From: Tupaia tana
Lineage: Eukaryota > Chordata > Mammalia > Scandentia > Tupaiidae
Assembly: GCA_026018925.1 (NCBI GenBank)
Contig: JAKSZU010000006.1
Location: 129,161,592 to 129,225,591 of the forward strand
Direction of reading: 5' to 3'
DNA length: 64,000 nt
Position 1 is the first letter of the stretch, and every line of letters starts with the position of its first letter. Below the pieces are notes generated by a model. That model did no database searches and was not told the DNA's origin. It saw only the letters and a program-made list of their open reading frames with translations. Made by a program: the position numbers and the translations under genes. Positions 33,350 through 44,275 of this stretch are shown here, piece after piece.

Positions 33350-33591
33350 ATAATTTTTAAGAGAGATTTTTGCTATAGAGCTCCTGAACTAGCCAGAGTG
33401 ACAGAAAGTAAGAAATCACCCCCTTGAGGGGGATGGCCACACTGCAATCCCTTCTCCATCATCCTCTCAGGATCTTGAGCACGCATGCACATATGCCCAG
33501 CATAAGTCCCTAGGTGCTGGATCTGGGACTCGAATTGTGGCCAACCATGTGGGAATCTAGTGATGTAACCACTATGCCATTTGCTGGTCCC
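33350..33591 (-). mobile_element. Type A SINE, older
   Basis: Own-sense GGGACCAGCAAATGGCATAG, AATTCGAGTCC box B, GGAGAATG-type body reduced to GATGGAGAAGGG, and a short CT-rich tract. Target repeat not clear. Confidence 0.83.
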
Positions 33592-33884
33592 TTGTGCTTG
33601 GATTTTTCAAGCTCCACTTTAGCTAGCATATTGCAAACATATATTAAATGAGCAATAAATATTTGTTGTTAGTGACATTTTTATCTAATAAAACAGTGAT
33701 AGAATGAATTATATACATACCATAAAATGTTTTGCAACATGATTGGAATTTTAGAATAATTAACTTACTCAAAAGTGCTTTTCAGTTTGAAAACATTTAA
33801 GGAAATTATTAGTGTTCTTTTTTCTTTACAGAAACACATAGGTAACTGATTTAATCTAATCTAAGTTGAACCTAACATATTTTA
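33592..33884. other. Single-copy DNA
   Basis: Nothing recognised. Confidence 0.4.
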
Positions 33885-33894
33885 GTTTATTTTT

Positions 33895-34116
33895 CCTCTG
33901 GTGAGGCACATAAACTCACCAGAGAAAGTGAGGAATTACCCACCAGGGTGGCCACACTGCAGTCCCTTCTCTATTCTCCTCTTGAGATCTTGGGCACATA
34001 CACACACACACATACCTGGTGTGATTTTTTTCAAGCCATTGGGTCTGGGACTCAAACCATTGTTGGGTATGTGGGAGTCTAGCATCTTAACCACCACACC
34101 ACCACCTGCTGGCCCC
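33895..34116 (-). mobile_element. Old type A SINE
   Basis: Own-sense GGGGCCAGCAGGTGGTGGTG head, box B GGTTTGAGTCC, and a short body. The CT-rich part is deleted. Confidence 0.78.
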
Positions 34117-34142
34117 AGTATTTGATAATTCTATAGGCAATT

Positions 34143-34153
34143 ATATATATATA

Positions 34154-34204
<51 letters not shown>

Positions 34205-34210
34205 ATATAA
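34143..34210. repeat. AT/GT compound microsatellite
   Basis: (AT)n, then a (GT) run of about 40 bp, then ATGTATATAAT. Confidence 0.93.
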
Positions 34211-34873
34211 TGATACACAGGTAAAAAATAAACAAAACCAACCTGAGACTGTAATATTGGCAACAGAACCTATTTTGTTATAGCTTTTGAAGTGCTAGGC
34301 TTCTACATAGATAGGATATGGGGTATATGTAAGGAAAAGTGTTTACCCTTCTGACTTTTGTTGAACTACCATATCTTCCCGAGAAGCATGTGTTTAACTC
34401 ACCTTGTACTTTTCCTTTTTTTTAATTAATTAATTTTCATTTAATCACATCTTTATAGTGTACAGCATTTTTTTTTCCAGCACAAATACTATACATGTCA
34501 GTCAAGCCAAATATATTACTCTATAACTTATCAGCAAATAGCTTCTCATTTTTTTTGTCGATTAAGCATACTTTTACTTTTTTCCTTCTCCCTTTCTCCC
34601 TTCCTTACTAAACTTTTTTCCATATTTTATTGATTCACAAAATATGTTAAACTAAAAATATGGACAAAGCTAGAATCTAGTCAGAAGTGTCTTGTAATTT
34701 ACTTCTGAAATAATATTTTTTTTTCTGAAACTCTTTTTGATCTTAATTTTCATTCATTCCCTAAACATCGTCACAGCATACAAAATGTGATTTCCCATCT
34801 GGAATATACTGCCTAGTGGCTTAATCATGCATGCTATCGTTAAAAATGTTCCATTTCTAGTTTCGTATATATA

Positions 34874-34950
<77 letters not shown>

Positions 34951-35343
34951 CCCTATGTCTGACCCTCTGTCCTTTCCCACCCTCTTCTCACACTATCTCT
35001 GGTGTCAACAATTGTCTTCCATTCCTTTCCTCTTCACATTGTATTGATCACACAATTTCTTAAATAATCTAACTACTTTCAATAGCAAATTCACTTGATA
35101 ATTTCAAGAAAAGCAGTTTTAACTTAAATCAAACAAGTGCTAATGACCTTAAATTCAATGTCATTATTAAGAGGGAAAGATTATTCTTATACATCCTTTT
35201 CTCTTCCAGCTCTGGTGGATAAGATATCAGCTTGGTCACAATTCCTCTTCTTTCTGTTAACGCTGAAAAACATTGTGCTAGCTGTAAAAATAAAATATTA
35301 TAATAAGCATGAGGGAGCACATGTTTAAAATCGGTAGATACAG
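34211..35343. other. A+T-rich DNA with pyrimidine-rich patches
   Basis: Contains the AT tract at 34866-34950 and CT-rich patches (CTTCTCCCTTTCTCCCTTCC at about 34583; CCCTCTGTCCTTTCCCACCC at about 34963). It may be an unclassified LINE 3' end; low confidence. Confidence 0.3.
34866..34950. repeat. (AT)n/(GT)n microsatellite
   Basis: Long AT run with a GT block at 34874-34886 and one CAT interruption. Confidence 0.93.
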
Positions 35344-35609
35344 GGCCAGTGGGTGGTGTGATGGTTAAAGGCCACATGGCTGACTCTGTGGTTTGAATCC
35401 CAGACCCAGCAGCTTGAAAAACGCTGAGTGCACGTGCATGTCTGCCCCAAATCCTGAGAGGAAAGTGGAGGAAATAGGATTGTGATGTGGCAATCTCCAC
35501 CCCACCAGGGATGATTTCTCACTTTCCCTCCCTCTGTCTCACTCTGTCTCTCTTTGGCGAGTGCATGTTCCCTATGGTAAAAATCTAAAAAACAAACAAA
35601 CAAACAAAC
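35344..35609 (+). mobile_element. Older type A SINE
   Basis: Head GGGCCAGTGGGTGGTGTGATGG, box B GGTTTGAATCC, GAGAGGAAAGTGGAGGAAATAGG body, CT-rich tract, (ACAAA)n tail. It lacks part of the anticodon region after GGTTAAAGG. Confidence 0.85.
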
Positions 35610-36191
35610 TGTAGCTGTATTAGCTCATGCAACACATGAAGCACCAAGCAGATAGTCTACAATTAATTTCAATAAGGATTCATTGAAATTCTGATTGTAT
35701 TCTGTGCTAGAAATAAATGATGAACACAGCAACATTATCCTGCTCTTGTGGATTTTATAGTCTAGCAGGAATATATGAAGTCATTATAAGTATGCAAATA
35801 TTATTAAAGAGATGTAAAATACTGCATAGCAAGGGTATTTTACTTTGTCTATGACCCAGTGAAAGCCTTTGAGAAAGTGTTCCTTACGCCAAGGCCTGCA
35901 AGTTGAGCAGGAGGTAGCTAAGCAGGAACAGACTCAGTTTTCTAAAAGGAAATAATACGTGTGAAGACTCTAGGGCACAAGAGAGCCCTACTGTAGGATA
36001 TGAAAAGCAGGCAGTGTGGTGGAACAGAGAGCACAGAGAAATAACTGAAAGGAAAGTTGTTGAGACCTAAACAGTAAACCTGTTCAGGGCTTGGACCTGA
36101 GACAGGTGGGGGGATAGGGGCTTACTTCTACTTGTTCAGGATTGTGAAATGAATCCAGAAAGGTTTAGTTAGGGGACTGTTAGGGTTTACT

Positions 36192-36209
36192 TGTGTGTGT
36201 GTGTGTGTT
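36192..36209. repeat. Short (GT)n
   Basis: Nine GT units just before the tail of the next SINE. Confidence 0.85.
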
Positions 36210-36217
36210 TGTGTTTT

Positions 36218-36460
36218 AAGGTTTTTGTCATAAGACACATGCATTTTCCAGAGACACAGTGAGAGACAATAAGAGGGAAAGTGAGAAATCAACCCCTGGT
36301 GGGGAAGGCCATGCCACAATCCCTTCTCGATTCTCTTCTTGATTTTGGGCATGCACGTACATGCACCGAGCTTAAGTTTCAAGATGTCAAATCTGGGACT
36401 TGAACCATGGTCAACCATTTGGGAGTCCAGTGCCTTAACTACAGCACCACCTGCTGGGCC
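36218..36460 (-). mobile_element. Older type A SINE
   Basis: Own-sense GGGCCCAGCAGGTGGTGCTG head, box B GGTTCAAGTCC, GAATCGAGAAGGG body; no clear TSD. Confidence 0.83.
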
Positions 36461-36951
36461 CTACTTCATGTTTAAAGGTGACCATTTACCTACATATGGA
36501 GAATGAGATTCAAGGAGGCCAAGAGTGCATGTGGGAAAGGCAGCATCCGGGACAGCAGGGGAGGCGTTCACCTCCACCAGGATGCTAGTTGGGGAAAGTG
36601 AAAATAGAGGGATTTTGAAGATGCCTATTGAATTAGAAGACTCACGTTCCATAAATTCTGTTTGATATAAGGGGTGACAGAAAGGTAGGAGATGAAAATA
36701 ACTTTCACACTTCTATTTTGAGTAGGTATATAGAAAATGATGGAAAGTAATGGAATATGATTCCACAGATATCAAAAATGGCCAAAGAGCAGATTCTGGG
36801 GAGAAGGTCAATGGAGAATTCTGTGGCTTTATATAAATTACATAAATCTAATGTGCATATATTATAATTATATGCCTAGTAAAGCCATGGAAGTAGACAA
36901 GATTTCTTAGAAGTTTGTACAAAAGGAAATGTTCTTAAGAACACAAATACT

Positions 36952-37166
36952 GGGCCAGCATGTAGCATGGATGTTTAGGTGCTGGATCCCACATGGCCAA
37001 CTGCGTGGTTCAAGTCCTGGACCTGGTGGCTTGAAGATTCTGAGAGAAGGCTGGAAGAGAAGAGGTTTAACTTTGGCCATCCTCCCTGGGGGGGTGATTC
37101 CTCACCCCTGCTTCCATCTCTGGCAAGAGTACATGCCCTATAGCAAAAACTAAACAAACAAACAAG
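36952..37166 (+). mobile_element. Type A SINE with central deletion
   Basis: Head GGGCCAGCATGTAGCATGG, box B GGTTCAAGTCC, then GGTGGCTTGAAGATTCTGAG: the GT-rich junction is missing. The C-T-G7 palindrome and CCTATAGCAAAAAC end are kept. Confidence 0.85.
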
Positions 37167-38562
37167 AATAAACACCACAAATATTTAACAAGAGAAAAGA
37201 GATGCATTTAAGGTATATAGCTATAAATCTAAAATCATATAATTATTTAAAATCTTATACATCAAATGTCTTGATATCATGAAAATAGAGATGAGTAAAA
37301 GGAGGTTCTATCAAACTAAGTGATTTTCTGTAACTCATGACATATAAAGTCTCCCAAGACTATCTTTCTAGTATAGGTTTTTTTTTGTTTTTTTTTTTTT
37401 TTTAAATCCAGTTTATCTTCCTATTGGTATTTTGTCAGCATTGAATTATAAATTGTGGGAATGTAAGAGTTTTCCCCTCATATTTATACTTAACACCCTT
37501 TAGTGGCAGCAAAACTAAAAGCATCTCTCAAGGAATCCAATTTGTAAAAGTCTGAAACACTGCCTGGCAAGGCATAGGTAATAATTGCTGAATGAATAGA
37601 ATGTAGAGATTTCTGAGACTATAAATTTTTTCAGAGACTTATTTATTTGTCTTTTTTCCTCTGGGCTGAGTACAAATGTTTGCACATAGTAGAAACATAA
37701 TTATGTTGAGTTACTGTTATTTCTTTCTAGCAGCTATCTTCGCTCATGGTTTAAACTTTGGGCAGCCAATAGACATGTCTCAGCATAAGGTCATTTTTTT
37801 AAGTCTAATAAGCAAATACAAACCATTATTAGACATACATTTATATCAAACATAATAAAACTCTAGTTATACTCATTACTTCTCTAAAGATCCAAACCTT
37901 ATAATATTGCCAATAAAGTTAATAGCACATAATTTTTAAACTGAAATAGCTTTTATTTAAAGACTTTCTTTTTTAACTGCAGAATTTCAGGATAGTTTTG
38001 TCCTATTTATTGCTGATTTTTCTCTTCCTATTTTTTCCTTTCTCTTTGTATCATGCCATAGCAGCTGTTTCCCTAACCCTCACTCCAACCACAGCCTTTC
38101 CCACACTCCTTTGGGGGCTGTCATTTGGCATTGATCTTTAGGTTGACAGATAAAACACATGTCTAAAGTATAGTCAGGGTCCAGCTACAACTATCCAGCT
38201 TTCTATAGGGTAATTATGCTCATTCTACCCCCAAAAAAGGTGATCATTTTGTGATTTGGTTCATTCTGAGTAAGCCTTTAGCCCTCTCTTAATTCCTCAT
38301 TCCTTACTAACCTGATGACGAATCACTCTGAGGTTCTGTAGATTTAGTGTGAATTAAGCTCATAGGATAGTTGAGTTGGGGGGTGGAGGACGAGAGAGTA
38401 TAGGCTTCCATGTAGAAATGGAGTTCATTCCGAGGTCAAACGCATACTAACTAGCTTATGACTCTGGATGTCATACTCTTCATGATAAAATAAGATAATA
38501 ATTATTTGTCTTTCGAAACTTTAATCTAAAAGGAACCATTTTGGTAGATTTGAAGGTAACAT
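37167..38562. other. Single-copy DNA
   Basis: About 1.4 kb. A T-run lies at 37379-37403; a short L2/MIR-like phrase TGCCTGGCAAGGCATAGG lies at about 37561. The 38030-38400 part is richer in G+C with no repeat. Confidence 0.4.
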
Positions 38563-38659
38563 GGGACCAGTAGCTGGTGTGATGGTTATATTGCTGAACT
38601 CTCAAATGGCTGACTGTGGTTCAAGTCCCAGACCTGGAGTCTTGAAACTCACACTGGGC

Positions 38660-38693
<34 letters not shown>

Positions 38694-38860
38694 ACCCAAA
38701 GCCCTGAACAAGAGGAAAATGGAGGAGAAGGGATTATGGCATGGTCATCCCCCCTGGTGGATGCTTTCTTGCTTTCTGTCTCTCTGTGTCTCTGGTGAGT
38801 GCACGTGCCCTACTGCAAAAATCTCTCTTAAAAAAAAAAAAAGAAAGAAAATGAAAAAGA
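38563..38860 (+). mobile_element. Type A SINE with GT expansion
   Basis: Head GGGACCAGTAGCTGGTGTGATGG, box B GGTTCAAGTCC, and a 33-bp GT tract at 38661-38693. Body GGAAAATGGAGGAGAAGGG. Approximate TSD around GTAACATG/GTAATATG. Confidence 0.88.
38661..38693. repeat. GT microsatellite inside a SINE
   Basis: GT run with one TTT interruption, at the same internal position as in the SINEs at 16 and 1044. Confidence 0.9.
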
Positions 38861-40675
38861 AAGTAATATGTGGTGGGTTCTATTACTGTTTCATTTAGAA
38901 TACAAAACTAATATTATTGATTCTAGGGTGGCTCTATGATTTAGAAATATTCAGAGCAGAGTATTAATTTTTGTTGCAGGAACATTTCTCAAGTTGATGT
39001 ATGGATTGTGAGAAATTGTGGTTGGACACAGAAGGAATACCTGACTTAAAACAGATGAAAATGCTCAGCCGTGGTTATCAATACCACTCATAAGATAGCA
39101 GGCTACAGGAAACAAATAAAATACTGTGAGGTCGTTTTCTTTTGCAGAATCATTGACGGCTAAATGAAATGCTTTTTTCTGAGTTGTTTTTATTGTCCTG
39201 TTGTTCTCAAGAGATATTTGATATATTTTAAGTATCTGAGAAAGAACAAATGATGGATTAGTCAGAAGGTGAAGTATAATGAATTGAAGACATGAATTAA
39301 TCAAGACCTAAGTGGATACAACCTGCCTGAATGTGGGAGAGACCATACGTTTCATGTTTACATGTGCATGTGTCACTAGTCACATTTTAAAACAAGGCCA
39401 GAATTAAACATTCAAGAAACATTTATTAAGCAACCACTATGTGCCAGGAATAGTAGAATAAATAGCATTTGCTAAAGTTGCAGGTACTTTAAAAGTACTC
39501 CAAATTTAGGAATACTAAACATATGCTATATAAAACAACTTAATTTTTAATTGGTGTGTATTTCAGTTGTATCTTTTTTAGGTGTTCTCTGACCTTACCA
39601 CCGTCATCATTTCTTAAAGCCCTCAGAAATTATGAAAAATCAGCTGGTACCTTATTTGATTTCTTCATTTTAATTTTTTAGATAGTTTCTTTAGATTATG
39701 TGAAAATTATTCTTTTTTTTTTTTCTGTCAGCTACCCCATACATATAGGGGCAAGAATATGTAACTATGGGCTTTACTTAATCACATTTAATTTAGAAAG
39801 AGCCTGCTTTATGACTAGATATTTATATAGCTGTAAAATTATTTAAATTTACACAAAGAGCCTCTTAACTTTGTATTCAAAAACCAAAGATGAGATGCAG
39901 TTTTCTTTCTGATAAACTTATTAATGGGATGTATTTGGTTATTTTTATTTAAAAAAGAAATATACATTTTACAAATAATGGTTAGGAAACCTTAACCAAA
40001 ATGTATGTACTTGTATATAAATGCTGAGAAATCCCTCCAGCTAGGATTTATTTCATGATGTGGACCTTGATACGTTATAAGTACTTACGTTTAATTTAAT
40101 CTTACCTCTGTGCTTGGTATATCATTAGTTAGCAGAGTTATTTATGTGGTTTTTTGTGGCAGTCCCTAATTTTTAGAACCAGTTTACTTTTTCAAAAAAT
40201 AAATTGCAATAAACAAAAATACTGTCCTAGAGAAAGGTCATTTTAAGTCTGATATTATATCTTTTTTGGTTTTCTTTGAAATTTTAAAAGTTGACTTATT
40301 TGGAAACAGATTATTACGCCACAGTTGTATCTCCAGATAAGATACCTGCAAGTCTATTTTTCAAAATTTTAGTAGCAAGCATAGTCTTGATTGGTAAAAA
40401 TTCCCCCTACTTTTAATTTCCTAGGGGAGCAATTCATAAATAAAAATTATACTATACATGCTAAAAGCATGGATTCTGTCTGACAAAGGCTGTTAAGTAT
40501 TTGAAGAGACATCAACAAGTGTATGAGTTCATCTATCCAGTTCCAGCCAGAACCGCTTCTGGACAGTGCTCATATAGGCAATTAAAACATTGTGATGGCC
40601 TTACTAAAAGTCAGAGTATGTATATTCCACGAGTGTTATACAGAAGGTTAATAGTTAAGATTTGTTAAACAGTTG
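38861..40675. other. Long single-copy stretch
   Basis: About 1.8 kb of A+T-rich DNA. The only recognised piece is a short antisense L2-like phrase, AACATTTATTAAGCAACCAC, at 39419-39438, followed by TATGTGCCAGGAAT. No gene supported. Confidence 0.45.
39405..39495 (-). mobile_element. L2 3'-end fragment
   Basis: CAAGAAACATTTATTAAGC, CACTATGTGCCAGG and AATAGTAGAATAAATAGC match the antisense L2 terminus. Confidence 0.65.
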
Positions 40676-40942
40676 GGGCTAGCAGGAGACACTGTGGTGG
40701 AGGTGTCGGATCCCACATGGCTGACTCCACAGTTCATCCCCAGCCAGTGGCATGAGAAGCATACTGGGCATGTGAGTGTGCATGCCCCAAATCCCAAGAG
40801 GCGAACAGAGGAAAGCAGAGCAGGTTGTGGGGTGGGCATTCCCCCTGGGAGTGATTCCTCACTTTCTGTCTGTCTCTCTCTCTCTCTTTCTCTCTTTCGT
40901 GAGCACATTCACCTATGGCAAAAATCTAAAATAAAAAAATTA
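40676..40942 (+). mobile_element. Older type A SINE
   Basis: Head GGGGCTAGCAGGAGACACTG, worn box B CAGTTCATCCCC, GAGAGTGATTCCTCACTTTC region, CT-rich tract and ACCTATGGCAAAAATC end. Confidence 0.82.
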
Positions 40943-41034
40943 TAGAATATTTGCTATGATAAGTATAATATTAATATAATAAAACTGATATTGTAGAGTA
41001 CTTCTTATGTGTTGTAGGCAATTTACCTTTATCA

Positions 41035-41125
41035 TCTCTGAGTTTGTTATAAAGATGAAATATGTGATTATAAAGCACATATGTGCACCTTGCACATAAA
41101 TGTTAACTATTTACAGTAACAATAT
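41035..41125 (+). mobile_element. MIR 3' fragment
   Basis: GTTATAAAGATGAAATATGTG and CACATAAATGTTAACTATT match the sense MIR end. Confidence 0.5.
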
Positions 41126-41222
41126 CAATTTATTATTATTTAATTATAGGTTATTAAGTTAATAGAAAACTATCAGGCAGGAGAGCTTGAATTTGCATTC
41201 CAGGCTGCCTGGAATTCTTTTT

Positions 41223-41497
41223 CTTTCTTTCTTTTTTTTTTTTTTTTTTTTTGAGAGATTTTGCTATAGGACACATGCACTCTCCAGTGAGACAGAGAGA
41301 AACAGAGAGACAGAAAGTGAGAAATCATCCCCTGGGATGATGACCATGCCACAGTCCCTTCTCTTCCATTCCCTTCTCAGGATTTTGGGCACGCACACAC
41401 ATGTGCTTGGCATGAGTTTAGATGACCGAGTCCAGGCCTCGAACCGCTGTTGAATAAGTGAGAGTCCAATGATGTAACCATTATGCCACTGCTGGTC
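41223..41497 (-). mobile_element. Type A SINE
   Basis: TSD CCTGGAATTCTTTTT at 41208-41222 and 41498-41512. Own-sense head GGACCAGCAGTGGCATAATGG; box B GGTTCGAGGCC. Confidence 0.92.
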
Positions 41498-41514
41498 CCT
41501 GGAATTCTTTTTTA

Positions 41515-41755
41515 AAATTATTTTTTATTATTCATGAGAGAGTGCATGCACAGGCACTGTGTAGAGAGAAAGACAGCCGTCCTCCACAGGGTCTGGTCAC
41601 ACAGTGATCCTCTTCTCCCAGTCCCATAGCTCATTGAGTCTTGGATGTTCTCATGGATGCATGGCATGTTTCAAGCTGATTGGGCTAGGGATCCAAACTG
41701 TGGTTGCCATGAGGATCCGGCCTCACTCTAGCAACACATTACTTCTGGTCCAAGG
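41515..41755 (-). mobile_element. Type C SINE
   Basis: Own-sense start GGACCAGAAGTAATGTGTTG, GAGTGAGGCCGGATCC, box B-like region GTTTGGATCCC, GATGGATGC.. CAAGACTCAATGAGC. It directly follows the TSD of the preceding type A copy. Confidence 0.72.
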
Positions 41756-41929
41756 AGCCAACCCCTAAATATTCTTCTTTTCACTGAGCTATTCAAGTTT
41801 TCCCATGTAAAGTATCTAGATTAGTAAAAAGTGTTCTAAAACTTCTGTTGTAAAGGGCTCTCCACAACAGACTTTTGGAAAAGAAAGTAGTTGACCTAGT
41901 ACATCATACAACTGGCTCTCACTAATTGT
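41756..41929. other. Single-copy DNA
   Basis: Short interval, nothing recognised. Confidence 0.4.
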
Positions 41930-42095
41930 TGGGTTTAGAAGAAGGTACTGACTGACATGGTCTCAGCATCTCCTTCTGTAACGGTATAATAATACTATAC
42001 CAATCTCAGATGTTTTTAAATGAAACGATGCATATATATTGCCAAACATGAAGCCTGGCACATAATAGGCATTCAGTGAAAGTTAGTGGTCATTG
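41930..42095 (+). mobile_element. MIR fragment
   Basis: CTCAGCATCTCCTTCTGTAACG, ACCAATCTCAGATG and GAAGCCTGGCACATAATAGG with CATTCAGTGAAAG fit the 3' half of MIR. Confidence 0.65.
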
Positions 42096-42439
42096 TCACT
42101 TTGAGGACCGTGCATCAGGTGATGGTGTGACTGGCTGCATTGATTATCATTGCTCAGGGTGTGGCATGACTGAGTCACATGGGCCAGACTTGATGGTGGG
42201 TGTTGGCGAACCAACCTCGCCCTGCCTGCATCTTAGCATTCCTCTGCTTTTCTGGTGATATACTTTTCCTTATCCATTTCTTTTGAATTATATTTAATGT
42301 AGTGACTTTTTAAAAGATGCGTTAGCTTAAACTCTTTCTGAAATAAAAAAGTGTGAAAAAATAAGTGAAAATCATTGAAATTCTGTTGATTATTTCCTAA
42401 TACTTTTTTCTTTTTTGTATTATTTTATTCATTGTCATG
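42096..42439. other. Single-copy DNA
   Basis: Moderately G+C-rich at 42100-42250; no gene recognised. Confidence 0.4.
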
Positions 42440-42579
42440 ATTTTATTTTATTTTTTTGAAGTTGACCAGAGAGAGAGAGTGAAAGAAGGAAAGTGAGAAA
42501 AGCAAGCTGCCTGGTCTGGGACTCCAACTGCAGCCAGCCACGTGGGAGTCCAGCCACCTTAACCACCATGCCACCTGCA
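42440..42579 (-). mobile_element. Type B SINE, head incomplete
   Basis: Own-sense GCAGGTGGCATGGTGGTTAAG, GGCTGGACTCCCACGTGG, CAGTTGGAGTCCCAG, CT-rich tract, GGTCAACTTC and an A+T-rich end. It lacks the first GGGGCCA. Confidence 0.82.
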
Positions 42580-43235
42580 AATGCTTTTACATTTTTTAAT
42601 GCTTTAATATTTTACATAATTAGGAGAGTGTCATATATTGATTGGTGTATGATATTTTAAATTTAACAGTATTTTATAAGTCTTTTCTATAATATTAAGC
42701 GTCTGCAGATATCACCTGTATGCTTTGTAAAAGCTCATATATGATCATGTCATTCTGTATTTGAACATTTCTCTCTCATCGGGCAGGTTGATTGTCTTCA
42801 GGTCTTGTTAGCGATTTAAAAAATATTCACCAGAGTGGATGTTTTTATAAATCTCAGTTTGGATTGCTGATTATTTTTCCCAAGATACTTTTCTAGACGT
42901 AGGGATATAGATTAAAGAAACGAAGTACTCTGTGCCTTAAAATAGTGATTTGCAATCTAATAATTAAAACTGGAAGAAAATTTCAATGAAAAATCTTAAA
43001 GCCGTGGTTTTCAAGTGCTCTGGCATCTCCTTTGTGTTGCTATTGGGAGGGGAGAGCTATCTATATACTGGAGGCAGCTTGTCTACCTTTTTTTTTTCTT
43101 CTTTCTCTTTCCTTCACAGACATCTACCTTTTTTTTACTGATACTGAGTGAAACTGTTTTTTTAGTAACAAAGATGCATTTCAAAATGCCAGATTTGACA
43201 AAAAGGAAAGTCAAAGTGTGATGGTTTATATAACA
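42580..43235. other. Single-copy DNA
   Basis: Nothing recognised. Confidence 0.4.
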
Positions 43236-43240
43236 AAGGT

Positions 43241-43504
43241 TTTTATTTATTTATTTATTTTAAGAGAGATTTTTGCTGTAGGGTGCATGCGCTCACTGGA
43301 AAGACAGAGAGGAGCAGAGAGACAGAAATGAGAAATCACTCCCTGAGGAGATGGCCACTGCACAGTCCATTCTCCTCCATTCTTTTCTTGGGATTTTGGG
43401 CAAGCATTTACATGAGCCTGGCATGAATTTCAAGTCACTGGTTCTGAAACTTGAAGCACATGTGAGAGCCCAGCACCTTAATCACTATGCCACCTGCTGG
43501 CCCC
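43241..43504 (-). mobile_element. Older type A SINE
   Basis: Own-sense GGGGCCAGCAGGTGGCATAG head; the box B area is partly deleted; body GAATGGAGGAGAATGG; (TTTA)n at its tail side. Confidence 0.82.
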
Positions 43505-43570
43505 TTGTCTCCTTACTTTTACTGTTCATTATTAGATTCTAAACTCCATAAGTATATTTATACATAATTT

Positions 43571-43919
43571 TTTTTTTTTTAGAGGTTTTTGCTATAGGGT
43601 GCTTGCGCTCGCCAGACAGACAAAGAGGGACATAGAGACAGAAAGCGAGAAATCACCCCCCAGGGGGGATGGTCACGCCGCAATCCCTTCTCCTCCATTC
43701 TCTTCTCGGGATCTTGGGCACGCACGCACACGCGCCCGGCATGAGTTTTAAGCCACCAGGTCCGGGACTCGAACCGCGGTCGACTACGTGGGAGTCCAGT
43801 GACATAGCCATTACGCTAACTGCTGGTTCCCAGAGATTAAGCCACCGGGTCCAGGACACGAACCGCGGTTGACTACATGGGAGTCTAGTGACATAGCCAT
43901 TACGATAACCGCTGGTCCC
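43571..43919 (-). mobile_element. Type A SINE with two tandem tRNA-like heads
   Basis: TSD TATACATAATTT at 43559-43570 and 43920-43931 brackets 349 bp, so the whole unit inserted once. Reading 5' to 3' on the minus strand: outer head AGGGACCAGCGGTTATCG (43839-43919) ending GGTGGCTTAA, a 7-bp linker, then inner head GGGAACCAGCAGTTAGCG and a full body. Outer box B GGTTCGTGTCC, inner box B GGTTCGAGTCC. The two heads differ at several sites, so this is not a fresh tandem slip. Confidence 0.95.
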
Positions 43920-44008
43920 TATACATAATTTATTTAAACTTATACATCAACTCTTTGATTATATTATTATTGAAGAGAGAGTTGCATGGGATAATTTTAG
44001 GAACTTTT

Positions 44009-44264
44009 TTTTGAGAGTTTTTTGCTATAAGGCATGTGTGCTCGCCAGAAAGACAGAGAGAGACAGAGAGACAGAAAGCAAGAAATCCCCCCCCGCCCAG
44101 GGGGGATGACCATGTCACAGTCCCCTCTCTTTTATTCTCCTCTTGGGATCTTGGGCATACACGCACACGTGCCTGGCGTGAGTTTAATCCACCGGGTCCG
44201 AGACTCAAACCATGGTTGACTACATGGAGTCCAGCGACACAGCCATTATACCAACTGTTGGTCC
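44009..44264 (-). mobile_element. Type A SINE
   Basis: Target repeat AGGAACTTTT before and AGGAACCTTTC after. Own-sense head GGGACCAACAGTTGGTATAATGG; box B GGTTTGAGTCT; C8-G-C3 run in place of the palindrome's C arm. The donor-like GTGAGT is present at 44178. Confidence 0.9.
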
Positions 44265-44275
44265 CAGGAACCTTT

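Larger units (their letters stand above)
35640..36840 (-). mobile_element. Antisense L2, interrupted by a SINE
   Basis: CATTGAAATTCTGATTGTATTCTGTGC, TGCTCTTGTGGATTTTATAG, GAAAGCCTTTGAGAAAGTG, GGAACAGACTCAG and, past the SINE at 36218-36460, GGGATTTTGAAGATGCCTATTG follow antisense L2 order. The right-hand part is less certain than the left. Confidence 0.6.

Noticed and set aside
42990..43240. MER5-type DNA transposon (GTGGTTTTCAA start)
   Set aside because: Only the first few bases agree; the interior does not follow the family.
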